Both the position numbers and the translations under genes were made by a program. Below, in pieces: positions 30,009-41,164 of a stretch of 58,477 nucleotides of DNA; the stretch's first letter is position 1, and each line of letters opens with the position of its first letter. Source of the stretch: Triparma columacea (taxonomy: Eukaryota > Sar > Bolidophyceae > Parmales > Triparmaceae); NCBI GenBank assembly GCA_030267965.1, contig BRYA01000321.1, forward strand, positions 9,466-67,942, in the 5' to 3' direction. The notes under the pieces are model-generated. The model was not told the origin of the DNA and made no database searches. It was given only the letters and a program-made list of their open reading frames with translations.

Positions 30009-31277
30009 CTAGGACGGAATCGTCGAGAGCCAGTCTTCCTCCTTAAGAGCGTCTGACGCCGCGCTACTCTGGGTTCTCTTGTATTCCTCCCTCATTGACT
30101 TCATCTTTGCGTAATACACTTCTCTAAGCTCTCCGTCCTCGGCAGGGTTATAAGTTAGGAACACGGCCCTCCTTGAAAAGCTGGTGTTGTTAGCGGCAGA
30201 GCGGTGCGGGATCCACCCGTTAAACACGTACACTGAGCCCCCCTTGCAGGTAATGGGGTCCCACTGGAGCGTTTCACTAATTGAAGGAGGGATGGCCCCG
30301 TGACGGCCGTCGCCGTCAGGGTTGGAACCATTCACCTGGGAGCGTCGGGAGCAGAGAGCATAAACCAAGTCGCGAAGAAGGGACCGCGTCAGTGGACCTC
30401 ATGGCCATGTCGTATCCTGAGCTTTTCAATTCTTGATTGTTCTCACCTCCTCGCACTCCACAGAATTTTTCTCTCCCCAGTCGCCCTTAACTACCTTTAA
30501 GCAACCGTTCTGTATCGTCATGTCATCAATGGCAACCATTACCGTCACAAAGGAAGACGAAAGACCCACGACCATGAGGCTGGGGGCATCGAGGTGGGGT
30601 GCAAAACCAGAACCGAGTGGAGGTTTCAGATTTAACTTCTCCTTATACAGAGGGTAAGGGGAGGGGCGAGCGGAGGATGAGGACAAAGACGAGGAGGATG
30701 AGAGGGAAGAGGGAGGGGCACAAACAAGCCCCACTAGAGCGCTGAGAGGGGTACCGGAGTCGCAGAAAGAGCGCCACCCATGGTGACTGTGGACAAAGTG
30801 CTCGAGCCGCGTCAATTTTCTCAGCCCCTTAGCGGTCGTCTCGAAAGTCCTCAAAACATCGTCCTTCTTCAAATCACTCTCATAGGCAACCTCCTCTGTC
30901 CACCGTCGGAGAGAGGAAGCTGTCGGAAATAGGTGCTTTATAGACTCAAGGTCCAATCTAACTATACCATTTGCCCTATATTCAGCGCGAAGAGCCGCTA
31001 TTGTCTCCTCATCAATATCACCTACAGATTGAAAAGGCGACGATGATGCCGATGATGATGCCTCCTCTTCAAGAGAGAGTGGAACTATTGATGGGATGCC
31101 AAGCATTTCCGCCATGGCATCATCAGACGTTATTGATTCAGGAGATGATGTTGCAGATTGTGAAGCAGACTGTAACGCGGAGTGTGATGTATAGGAGTGT
31201 GATGTATAGGAGGTCTCTTTTTCTATAGAAGAAAGTGTGGTCTCGGCTAGAGGGCTAGGATTGGCTAATGCAGACAT
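30009..31277 (-). CDS. PhyH-family Fe(II)/2-oxoglutarate dioxygenase
   Basis: Phytanoyl-CoA dioxygenase-like enzyme. Two exons (31277-30447, 30335-30009) give 385 residues. The iron-binding triad is visible: HLD at 228-230 (in GFAPHLDAPS) and a distal His321 in WIPHRSAANNTS, followed by RRAVFLTYN, where the Arg would bind 2-oxoglutarate. The segment GCLKVVKGDWG is the usual strand between them. The first 90 residues are Ser-rich, with a duplicated YTSHS unit from a 15-bp repeat, and are probably disordered; no clear targeting peptide. A Ser-rich loop near 190 is an insertion. Substrate cannot be told from sequence. Divergent from the large unknown gene at 31469 (191 bp between start codons). 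Confidence 0.9.
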
Positions 31278-31468
31278 AAGGAGGCCACACTGCTATGAGA
31301 AGGTCACACTGATATGCTTGAACACCCTGTTTGAGCTATTTTCAATGGCGCAATCGTACAAGGAGATTCTTTTTGGCGCCTTTACAATTTTGCTAATCTG
31401 ATCTTGGGGTCGAAGTCCGAAGTCCGAAGAAGGGAGATTTAAAGATCAAGCAGTTTTAGTCCATAAAA

Positions 31469-34400
31469 ATGCCCCCCTTGAGATCCACTTCGTTGCGCTC
31501 AATGAAATCCGATAAAATCGACTCGGAGAATCCCGCAATATCGTACCCTAACCTTACGGAGTCCTTTAAGTCTAGAGTTTCAGCCTCTACAATACCCTCG
31601 TCAATCCCCTCCACCTCAAATGCTACGTTTAGGTCCAACGCAAAGATTCTACACTCGTCTGGACCTGGATCCCGGCACGATCGTTATAGCGCGGCTTCGG
31701 ATATGCTCTCTATGATTGACCAGAGCGGGGGGAGGAGGCTACTGTCAAGGCTCAAGCAGGCTAAGGACTTATATACGGAGCAGCTGTCGGCGACGACCAT
31801 GTCAGACCAGATCTTCGACGAGAGAGGTAGGCTAGTCCAGGAAAAAGAGAGACACTGGAGGGACGGAGGCGGGAGCAACGCCATGAATGGGGTTAGCTTG
31901 ATGGGGAAGAAGGGTCTCCTGGAGCAAATAAAGGTGAGCAGGGTAGCGCGCGGCGGGACCAACGGCACAGGGTCGACCACTCTAAACCCATCCCCTCCTC
32001 CACAATTTTCAGTCCACCCAGAAGCACCACTACGTGCCCGAGGAGTCCTCAAATAGCTCGCCTACAAAGTCAGAGATGCTCAAGTCTGCAGGAGTTCAAG
32101 AATTCAGGGAGAAGATTCGGGCTTCCATGGCAGCCTCGAAGGGCAAGGAAGAGGGAGAAGAACGCACTAGGACCCATTCGGTCACCAACATGTTCAACAA
32201 TAAGGGAGTTGATTTGGTTCACTCGTACATCCAAGCATCGCATAAGGGGCATGGGAGGTTCCATCCTTCCTCGCAGGACATGGAGAATTCTTCGCCTACA
32301 GAAGAGGAGGAAAGTAGGGATCACTCGGGGAGCGCAATTTTTGCAGCCGCCGTATCGATGAGCTCGTCGAATGGTAAGAAAAGCAACTTCGCTCGGCGGT
32401 ATGATATCGACAAGGCCGTAAAGGCGGGCATGGGCAAGGTCTCGAGCCCGTCGTTGATGAAACAGAGGAGCAAGACCTCCCAGATGATCGGGGAGATGAG
32501 GGGATTCCTGGAGAAGAAGGAGGAAGAGGAGGCGAAAAAAGCCAAGGCCGAGGCGAGGAAGAACAGGTGGAAGCTGGGGGGCGGGATACTAGTAAGCAAG
32601 GCGAAAAAAATGGAGCCCAATGCACAGACAACGAATGTCAGCACCATCAAGGAGGAACCCGAGGCGGCGGCGCACGTGCCGAAGAAGCCCTTAACTCCAA
32701 GGGGAAAGCTGAGGGAGAGGAGGGTAGCTAGGAGGGGGAAGCAAAGGACGACGATCAACGCTAGGAATGCTGTTGAGAAGAAGGAGAAGACGGTGAAGAA
32801 AGAGGAGGGGAAGAGACTCACCATGGCGCTGAAGATGGGAGAGGGGGGGAAGGGGGAGGAAGAGGAGGAAGAGGAGGGGACAATGGCGGAGATCGTAGCT
32901 AATCTCATGAAGAGAAGGGCAACGGAAGGCGTAGAGAAGAAGGAGAGGGTGGGGGAGGATTTGCTGGAGAGCTCGACAATAGATTCAAAGGCATCGGAAG
33001 TGCCAAGGCGACTGCTGGGGAAGGGAGAGGTGGGCGGATTAATTGGATGGGGCGCAAAGTTCGGGCCCGACCTCTCCGGCCGGGCCGCAACCCTGCCCGA
33101 GGGGCAGTACATCCCCGTCGTAACCACTGCGGTTTGGTTGCGCGGGGATGAGGTGGAAGGGGGAGGGAAGGAGGGGGAGGAGAGGGGAGGGAGGTGGAAG
33201 GTGATGACCATGCCGGTGGATGGGGAGACGTACGAGCTACAGGTCAAGGAGTTCAAGGCGAGCCAGGCAGAGGAGGTTGCGAGGATGGTTGCGGAGGTCA
33301 ATGGTGGGGGTGAGGGGGAAGGGGCAGTGAAGGGGCAAGAGGGGGTCATTAAAAAGTCCTTGTTCAAGGTTCCGCTGGCTCTGATAAAGATACAGCAAGA
33401 GGGGAAGGTCAAGATCAAGCCTGGTAAGACAGCGAGCTGCCTAATGCCGCCCAATGCTTTCGCTCGCCGCCCAATGCTACTCCATGAGATACACCAACCC
33501 CCCTAACTTCAACTCGTCTCTTCGCTCCTCACCGTCGCAGTTTTCGTGCTGGAGGGTCTGACGAAAGAAATCTCAAAGATCGGGAAAGGAATGGTTGCCT
33601 TGGGGGAAGAGGGGGCTTCGGTGTCGGTGCAGAAGTTCGTCAGGTCTCCCGGCCCTGCCCCCTGGTACGCAGTGACGACATGGGAGAGGGTCGAGAAAAA
33701 GAGCGTCGTAAAGGTGGGGATCATGACGAGCGGATTCCCTTATATTAGCAACCTTGTGGCGCACTTGGATCCGACGGGGATACCGAAAGAGCACGTCAAG
33801 TGGTGGGAACCGGGGAGTGAGGATGGGGGGGAGGTGCTGGAGAACGAGGTTAAGATGGTAGTCAGGGGTATGAGCAGAGGTTGGGGTCGTGGACTTCTTC
33901 TTAAGAAGGTTGGGATGGACTGGGTTAAGGACGCTTCTACTGGCGACTGGCTGATGGTCAATTTGAGGATGGTCAATGGGGAGCTGACTAAGCACACCGG
34001 GGACAGCGAGGGTATTCCTAGGTGGGTATTTGAAGATGCGGGGGGTCGGGCTGAGGGGAAGGGGGTCAAGAGAGAGTGCTGCGGGGACTTTTGTGGGAGG
34101 GAGGACGGGGGGAAGAACGTTGTTTGGGCGACGGGGAGGCAGACGGTTACGGGGAGGAGCATCGTCAAGGCGAGGAGGGAAATGGGGAGGGTCGTGGATG
34201 CGAGGGAGCTGGGGGAAAGCAATATGAATAGGACGTTCGGGGTTTGTGGGACTTGTAGGGACAAGTATGGGGAGTTGGACAGGGAGAGGGCGAGGAGGGC
34301 GAGGGAACTGTTGGAGGAGGAGGAGAGGTTGGAGGAGGAAGGGAGGAGGAAGGGGGGGATTAGGGCGAAGGGTTGGAAGAGTAGGCTGCAGATGGAGTAC

Positions 34401-35033
34401 GAGAGGGGGCTGGAGGAGGAGAAAAAGAAGGTTGCGATAATGATGGATGCGAGACATAGGAAGGAGGTAGAGATCGAGACAAGGGGGAAGTTAAGGAAGA
34501 GGAAGGAGAAGAGGGATGAGAGGAGGGCAAGAAGGATCGCAGAGAGGGAGGAGGGATTGAGGGCGCTCGGGATCGAGATTGGGGAGGCGGGGGAGGAGGG
34601 GGAGGAGGGGGAGGCGGGGGAGGAGGGGGAGGAGGGGGAGGAGGAGAGAAGCTTCAATTCGTACAGCTCGTCGGAGGATGGTGGGGTTGGGGCCAATGAG
34701 GTGCCTGAGGAGGGGGAGTCGGGGGAAGCCGGCGGGGTCGCGACCCCCTTCGCCTCCCACCTCGCCAGAAGCGCAGAGAAGCAGGCGCTAGCATACCAGA
34801 ACAGGATGAACGCCAGGGCTAGGGTCGACGGGGTCAGGGCAAAGTTCTCCATCATCAAGGCGGCGGTCGGGGCGGGGAAGGAGAACGAGGGGAAGGTGGG
34901 GGCGGACAAGGTTAAGAAGGGGAAAGGGGGAGAAATGTTCAGGGCGGTCTTGAACATGCTCAAGAGCAAGGGAGCGAGCGAAGCGAGCGAAGAAGGTGAC
35001 TTCGAGGGGGTCCTCTCTCCTTCTCACGCGTAA
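31469..35033 (+). CDS. Large unknown protein with Cys pairs and acidic/coiled-coil tail
   Basis: Three exons (31469-31933, 32013-33423, 33541-35033) give 1122 residues. The first 520 residues are basic and low in hydrophobics. Residues about 340-625 contain folded-looking strands (GQYIPVVTTAVWLRGD, YAVTTWERVEKKSVVKVGIM). Two Cys-rich elements (ECCGDFCGR and FGVCGTCRDKYG) could bind metal or be part of a small zinc fold. A long charged helix (ERARRARELLEEEERLEEEG) and a Gly-Glu run follow. The coding strand is extremely purine-rich. Near the end, GAGCGAGCGAAGCGAGCGAAG encodes GASEASEE and is the reverse complement of the TTCGCTCG motif seen in many introns here. No family is recognised. Stop codon 46 bp from that of the HCCS gene. 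Confidence 0.75.
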
Positions 35034-35079
35034 TACAACATAGTTATATTTTCACCACAACGTGTCCTTCTACTTAACT

Positions 35080-36383
35080 TCACGGCTGCCCTGTAACCCA
35101 GCTCCAAACCCTATCCCCAATCCCCCCCCCTTCAAAGGCAGGCCTTACGTCTACGTGGATGCTGTTGTTTTCCGACCCCTGGTTTCCCTGGTTTCCTGAC
35201 CCGCTGTCGTAGAAATCTACCACGTACCTCTGCTCCTCCTTGACGAGTGAGTCGGCGGGTAGGAATGGCTGTGGGGGGGGGGGGGGTAGCAAGGCATATA
35301 GATATGTTAGGGTTAATTGTTTGTCGGGTGTTGTTGAGAAGGTTTTACGGATTGCAGCCCGTTGCTCCGCCCGTTCTCACTCACCTTCTCCCAGAAGAAC
35401 GGCAGCCTGGTCCTTTGCACGATCCAGTCGTGCCTGTCGAACAGTTCGTACCCAAGCCCCGTCATAAAGTACGACTTCGGCGAACGGTCTTTCGGACGGC
35501 CTATGAACCTAACGAGGGTCGGGGGAGAAGGGGTTGTAACGATCCGCGTGGATTCTGGGTGGAGAGGGAAGGTAGAGAGTGTGGGGGGGGAAGGGGAGGG
35601 GGAGGAAGGAGGGGGGAGAACACCTCGGATACTCTCCCACATTAGCACCTTGTTCCATGAGCGTTCGTTCACCTACGGGGGGGGGTTTAGATGGGGGGGG
35701 GTTGCGTTAGAATCGTATTAATTTTTAAGCGGCGGTGGCGATGTTCTACTTAATGTTCTCCCTTCTCTCACCTCATTGTGTATTTTAACTATCATGGGCA
35801 CGTCCTCAGCCTTCACGTTCTTCCAACCCTTTCTGGTCACGGCGTTGAAGTACTGCTGTTCGGAAGGGTAAATCCAATTGTCCGAAGGGTCGGCGGTCGC
35901 GGAGGAGGAGGAGGCGGGGGAGGACTTGTCATTATTTATGACTGGACAAGCTTGGTGGGAAGGCATGTAGTCAGAACGAGGGATTGAGGATTTTACTCGG
36001 GTTGTATGGAGGGGGAACGTTTGATCGGGCTGATGCGTGGGGGGGAAGGGGGGTGTGTGTGGGAAGTTGTGTTAGAAGGAAAGATGGCCCTGGTGGCGGT
36101 GGTGAATCGATATTGTATTTGTTTTGTTTCAGTTGTGATACAAATTTTATGGGATAAAAACGGAGACATATACATAATAATATACATATTTAATCATCGT
36201 CATCCCACAAAAACACATCATGAGGCCTGAAATAGCAAACTTGAGAGAAGGCTGGGGTGCTCCGGGGCCTGATTTTCAGCTCCCTTCGATCCATCTCACC
36301 TGCTGCGTCTGCCTGTAGTTAGCATCTTCCTCGATTGAGTTCGGCACAGGTGCTGGGGAGCCTTTTACTGGGCACTTGGACAT
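35080..36383 (-). CDS. HCCS: Holocytochrome c synthase (cytochrome c heme lyase)
   Basis: Attaches heme covalently to cytochrome c (and c1) in the mitochondrial intermembrane space. Five exons (36383-36300, 36029-35772, 35672-35624, 35554-35385, 35268-35080) join in phase to 249 residues. Two heme-binding CPV motifs are present: CPV at 4-6 in the first exon and CPV at 56-58. Family landmarks: PDQTFPLHTTRVKSSIPRSD, NWIYPSEQQYFNAVTRKGW, VKIHNEVNERSWNKVLMWE, LVRFIGRPKDRSPKSYFMTG, GYELFDRHDW, RYVVDFYD and DVRPAF. The short 49-bp third exon is needed to keep the frame. The ATG at 36383 gives an N-terminus that aligns with the family; the frame runs further upstream but loses similarity. Divergent from the cobalamin adenosyltransferase gene, another mitochondrial enzyme. 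Confidence 0.95.
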
Positions 36384-36752
36384 CAATTTGATTTGGCCTC
36401 GAAATGGAAATGAGACAGAGTAATGGATGTTCTTCAAATTTATTAGGATGGGGACGGAAGAGAAAATGGGGGGGAAGGTATGGGGGATAGTTGGGTTAGG
36501 TTGTGAGGGCGGAAGACGGCCGTTTGGGTTTGGAGGAAAGTTTTTATTTGTGTTTGAAGTTGGGGTTATTTGACGGTCATATTTAGCGCTTGATTTTAAG
36601 CATGCGCGCGCAGAGTATCGTCGATAGAAGTGCTGTAAAATCTGCCATAATTTACGCCCCATTCAGCGACATAAATGCTCGGAAAAAGTGGACAACAAAA
36701 AGGGAGGAACATGATGGCCGCCTGACTCTGGTTTCCTGGCTAATGCACAAGA
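36384..36752. promoter_or_regulatory. Divergent promoter region, HCCS and MMAB
   Basis: Spacer of 369 bp between two mitochondrial-protein genes. It contains a GCATGCGCGCGC stretch near 36600. A minus-strand open frame continues through part of it upstream of the HCCS ATG but shows no family similarity. Confidence 0.35.
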
Positions 36753-38114
36753 ATGTCTCTGCCTGCTAGGACTGTCCGTACATTTCGTAGCATGTCGACT
36801 CTACCCTCTACATTATCAGATATTGAGGATATGGTGACTCAAATTAGAAGCTTAGATTCCTCCGCTGAATTGAATAGACAGAATTTCTACATCGACCCCA
36901 AGGTGAGACATGTTCTATTTATACATTTCAGCTACATTTCAGCTACATTTTGAAGCTCAACCTGCCAATCTTTACCCTCACCACATACGCCTTCAACGCC
37001 TACTCATCCTCCCTTCATACCAAACCATGACACATGACACATCTACCTCTCTCCCCCCCCAAAAAACCCCCAGACTGGTTACAGGTGCATCCCCACCCAC
37101 GTCCACCTCAACCGCGGTCGTTGCTGCGGTAACCTCTGCCGTCACTGCCCCTACGGGTGGTCTAACGTCACCTCCTTCTCTGATATGGGGGAGGGGGAGA
37201 GGGTGGGGAAGTGGAGGGAGAGGGTGGGGGGGTTTGAGGGGGAGATACCGAAGGAGGAGAAGGGGAGGGGGAAGAGGGGGGGGCTTAGGTTCGATAAGGA
37301 GGAAGGGGGGTTGAGGAAGGGGAGGGGTGCCGGTGGAAGTGAAAGTAGTAGTGATAGTAGTGACAGTGAAAGCGATTACAGCAGCACTGATGACAGCGGT
37401 AGTGAAGGGAGGGATCATTCGACTGGTTTCAAGGGCGGTTGCGACCTCAACGGTTCCGCCGAGCCCCTCAACGTCCCTTACACTAGGACTGGTGACTTTG
37501 GGCAGACGTCCCTACCCTCTGCTGAAGCGGAGATCCGGATATCCAAGACCGACGCTCTCGTGGAAAGCATGGGGAGCGTAGACGAGCTCTGCAGCCACGT
37601 GGGCCTGCTCCGCGAGCTCTGCCCCCCCTCCGAGGTCGAGGGAAGTCACCTTGAGAACGTCTGCGAGAGGCTGTTTGACATTGGGAGCCTCATCGCCGGG
37701 AGCAAGGGGGGGACGGGACCACCTGCGCTACCGAGGGACACGGTGAAGAACCTGGAGGGGAGGATAGACGAACTCACGAGGGGGCTGCCGGAACTTAGCA
37801 ACTTTGTACTGCCGTTTGGAGGGGGGAGGGCGAGCAGCCAGGCGCACGTTTGTAGAAGTGTGACCAGGAGAGCTGAAAGGGACTACATTAGGTTTCGTAG
37901 GAGTATGGTCGTCGGGGGATTAGTAGAGGAGGACAAGAAGGAGGTAGAGGAGGGGGGGGGATGGTGTAATGGTGGGACGGCTGATGATGAGGTGGGTAAA
38001 TACTTGAACAGACTCTCGGATTACTTCTTCCAGCTAGCGAGGAAGATGGCGGGGGGGAACGACGTGGTATTCAAGAAAAGGGATGAACTGGGGGGGAGAA
38101 GAGGGAAGGGGTAG
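36753..38114 (+). CDS. MMAB: DUF5522 + cob(I)alamin adenosyltransferase (PduO/MMAB type) fusion
   Basis: Makes adenosylcobalamin from cob(I)alamin and ATP, for mitochondrial methylmalonyl-CoA mutase. Two exons (36753-36902, 37074-38114) give 396 residues. The start MSLPARTVRTFRS is an Arg/Ser-rich mitochondrial-type presequence. Residues 51-80 (TGYRCIPTHVHLNRGRCCG then NLCRHCPYGW) match the small Cys-rich DUF5522 pattern (CCG..C.HCPYG), a likely metal site. A Gly/Lys- then Ser/Asp-rich linker leads to the PduO domain: YTRTGDFGQTSL (from Tyr186), ISKTDALVESMGSVDELCSH, and CRSVTRRAERDYIRF with YLNRLSDYFFQLAR near the end. The second intron-flanking exon carries both domains, so the fusion is within one exon. 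Stop codon 164 bp from that of the ARF-like gene. Confidence 0.92.
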
Positions 38115-38278
38115 GAAGTAATGCTTGGGAAGTGTGTGTCTTTTTTCCAAAACTGATTCCTTGTTGTGTATGACCCGTCATTCTCTTCAAAAGAGGCAAA
38201 GGAATCATTAAACGAAACCAAAAAGGAGAATGTTCTCAAAGAAAAATAAACACAACAACAAAGAGTGGGTCCCATCTC

Positions 38279-39246
38279 TTACCCCCCCTTCCTACCTTTA
38301 ACAATCCACTCCACAGCGTCCTTCCCTCCTCCCTCCTTCCCGTATTCCCCCATAACGTCAGCCCCGAATATTTTAACCCTCCCCTCATACTGCGGTACCA
38401 TGAGAACGTCGTTAACGTACGCCAGGAGTTCCCCTTGATCCCCCCCCCGGGGCCCCTCCCCCTCACCCTCCCCTTCCTCCCGACCCTCCCCCCTCCCCTC
38501 CCCAGTGCTTTGTCCCTCATCCTGCTGCTCCCGCATCCCCGTTGGGGGGAGCTTTGGGTCCGCAGGTTCCCCTAACCCTACGTTAACGATGACAGCGATC
38601 CTTCCGTGTCTCTTGCTATCCTTTCCTTCACCTTGCTCCTCCTCTCCTTCTCTCCCCCCCACCCCCCCTTGCTCCAGGCCGCCGCTAACGTAATCGCCGT
38701 CTCCCTCAACGTCAATTTCAACGCCGTCACCGTAACCACCGAGGACTGTGGTTGCTACGACCTCAAACACCAACCTGCACTCCTCGATACGGCTGCGCCC
38801 GTCAACTACGAAGAGTACACCCTGAGGTGTTAGGGGGGGGGAAGGAGGGGATGGGAGATGGATTGGAAATATTGTGATGATGATGTTAGTTTAGTGTTTC
38901 CCTCCTTCCTTGTATTTTTTCTTTTGTATAAACCCCCCCGTTCCCTCCTCACCTCACAGTCAGGGTAGTAGTAGCTCCAAAGTCTCCTCGCCCCCGGTTT
39001 CCCCGACGGGTCGTATATGGTAACGGGCGTGTTGTTAACTTCAATGTTTGCCCTGTTTACTCCTGTTGTGGGCTTGATTTTATTAGGGGGTAAAGGGGGG
39101 AGCTTCTGATCCTTCGAGGTTAGGGAGGGGGTAGAGAGGAGAGAGGAGAGGAGGGTAGACTTCCCGGAGGAATCTAGGCCGAGGATTAGGAGGTTGTAAG
39201 GTGTTGGGAGAGTGGAATCCCAAAGGCCCGAGAGGAGGCCAAACAT
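38279..39246 (-). CDS. Divergent ARF-like small GTPase with acidic insert
   Basis: Two exons (39246-38953, 38821-38279) give 278 residues, about 100 more than a normal ARF/ARL. The P-loop GLDSSGKST (23-31) is intact. Switch I/II regions read TTGVNRANIEV and DPSGKPGARRLWSYYYPDCE, so the DxxG of G3 is present though DLGG became DPSG. The next strand GVLFVVDGRSRIEECR is typical of ARLs. The base-specificity motif NKxD is lost: after a Glu/Gly/Asp-rich insert (38600-38720) the equivalent strand reads RIAVIVNVGLGEP. A second acidic insert precedes VKIFGADVMGEYG, the position of G5, and DAVEWIVKG ends the fold. No N-terminal Gly2 for myristoylation (it starts MFG). Nucleotide binding may be weak or altered. 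Confidence 0.78.
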
Positions 39247-39410
39247 TTTGGCTTTTTGACGTGTTTTAGGTTAGTATTGATGTGATATATTGGAACTTTA
39301 TGCGTAATGCTTGATCAATATTGGGGGGGGGATGAACAATTTAAGCGTGTGAGGATAAAATTGATGATTATAAATTGGCCCAATTTTGTCCAAACTTTCT
39401 CAACTTTCTC

Positions 39411-40892
39411 ATGGCCAAGCAAAACAGTAAAAGGTCGAAAAACGGAACGATCCCCCCCTCCACCGCCGTATCCTCCCTCCTGATTTGCATCGTTGCCGTT
39501 TTCGTCGTTTCATCCTACCATAAGCTCCCCATATCCACCCCTGTTTCCCCCTCCTCATCCTTGGATTTGCACTCCCTCTCATTAAGTGACCCCGAAGGTC
39601 TCTCACTCCGCATATGCGACTGTCAGGTGGAGGCCAACGCCTGCTCCCCCCACTTAACCGAGAGGACCCGGACCCCTTCCGCCAGGGAGTTCTCTGATCA
39701 CGTTCAAGCGGGGATCCCGTTTATTGTTAGGGGAGGGTTGGGGGAACTACCGGAGCAGGTCAAAGGAGGATCCGAGACAATACTTGAAGCGATATTGTTC
39801 AAGGTTGATGCTTTGGCCACATCCGTCGTAAGAGTATTTGAGAGGAAGGACAAGACAAGGCACAGCATAAAGGTGCTCATGTTTCTGCGGGACCTTCTGA
39901 CGTTCAACAGGCCGGTGTACGCGCCGCAGTTTCCTTGTGACGATGTCAAATCGGATTGGGATTATTTGGGTACTAGCAGGCTTCCCAGTTGGATAACGAC
40001 AATATTGGGTGAAAGTAACGTGTGTAATGTTTGGGTTGGGAAACACCTCCCCCCCAAGGCTGAGATGCGGGATAGCATCGCAGAAAAGGCGGTGACACCT
40101 CTGCACTACGACCACAGCCACAATGTGTACGGTCAATTGGAAGGCAAAAAGACTTTCACTCTCGCTCCTCCTTACCTGAGGCACCTCTTTGTTCCATATC
40201 GCACGGTCGGAGGGATCATGCAGTCGGGTTCGAGGCAGCAAGCCTTAAATGTTCTTGACGTTGATATCAATGCTAGCATGAGGCAGGCCGTCAAGTTTGA
40301 TTCTGAGGGAGGCAACGCAGTTGGTTTGACTATCGGAACAACTATGATTGATGAGGGACAAGAAGACCCGCTGCTTTTCCACAATACTCCTAGCGGCTCT
40401 ACGATCCGTGATAGAACGAAGGCTATGACATACAAGGAGCTCGCGGAAATAAGCATCCAAGTAACTTTGGAGCCCGGAGACATTCTATACATTCCACCGT
40501 ACTGGTTCCACGAAGTCGAAAGCAACGGCTTGGAAAACGTCGCCTTCAACCACTGGTGGAACTCCGCCGGTTGGCTGGACAAGGCCATGAAGAAGATCGA
40601 CAATATAGCCAGCGCTGAGATGCCCATGGAGATGCCGTCAGGTGCTGACGTTCTTCCAGATGGGAGCACCTTGTTCGATCCGAGCAGGCACGAGGGACCG
40701 GTGCCTTGGAACGCACCGCAGAGGGAAGCGAGGACTAGCCCGAGATTGGCTAGCTTGCAGAAGGATATTATGAGGGGGTGCAAGTTGGAGGACAGCTGCG
40801 AGGTACTAGAAGCAAAGGAAAGGAGGCTGGGGGAAAGCTGGGAGAAAACGTGGGCCTCCATGAACCCAAAATATGCCGCAGCATTGCAGTAG
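39411..40892 (+). CDS. JmjC-domain (cupin-like) oxygenase with N-terminal membrane anchor
   Basis: Single exon, 493 residues. A basic N-terminus (MAKQNSKRSKNG) is followed by one hydrophobic segment (AVSSLLICIVAVFVVSSYH), giving a type II signal-anchor layout with the enzyme on the lumenal side. The JmjC/cupin_8 core has the iron ligands HYD (His232, Asp234) in PLHYDHSHNVYGQLEGKKTF and a distal His367 in PGDILYIPPYWFHEVES. The Lys of GKKTF would bind 2-oxoglutarate. Such proteins hydroxylate amino-acid side chains or demethylate lysines; a secretory-pathway location argues for a hydroxylase of secreted or membrane proteins rather than a histone demethylase. The start is the first ATG; codons upstream in frame lack one. 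Lies 165 bp from the ARF-like gene start on the other strand. Confidence 0.88.
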   Translation: MAKQNSKRSKNGTIPPSTAVSSLLICIVAVFVVSSYHKLPISTPVSPSSSLDLHSLSLSDPEGLSLRICDCQVEANACSPHLTERTRTPSAREFSDHVQAGIPFIVRGGLGELPEQVKGGSETILEAILFKVDALATSVVRVFERKDKTRHSIKVLMFLRDLLTFNRPVYAPQFPCDDVKSDWDYLGTSRLPSWITTILGESNVCNVWVGKHLPPKAEMRDSIAEKAVTPLHYDHSHNVYGQLEGKKTFTLAPPYLRHLFVPYRTVGGIMQSGSRQQALNVLDVDINASMRQAVKFDSEGGNAVGLTIGTTMIDEGQEDPLLFHNTPSGSTIRDRTKAMTYKELAEISIQVTLEPGDILYIPPYWFHEVESNGLENVAFNHWWNSAGWLDKAMKKIDNIASAEMPMEMPSGADVLPDGSTLFDPSRHEGPVPWNAPQREARTSPRLASLQKDIMRGCKLEDSCEVLEAKERRLGESWEKTWASMNPKYAAALQ

Positions 40893-41164
40893 CGGTAGGT
40901 GAGGTGGAGTAAAAGAGATAATCATGTTGCTATATTTTGTGTGATTGATGTGTTTGATTCAAAAATCTTTTTGGCCAGGTGTAAGGAACTTCCTAGTGTC
41001 TAAACCACGGTCGGATCACCAATCTCCGTGAGTATCTTGAGGTCCAATAATCGTGGTTTGTCGTAGTAACATATCTGCTTCCCAGTTAAAATCTCAGAGA
41101 AATGAGGGAGGCTCCTTTTGGCTTTGGAAATTCGGACTAAATCCTCTCCATCATATAAACGTCC

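Noticed and set aside
36276..36662. Independent 128-codon minus-strand gene upstream of HCCS
   Set aside because: Its C-terminal 28 codons up to the donor are the first exon of HCCS. The part upstream of that ATG has no similarity.
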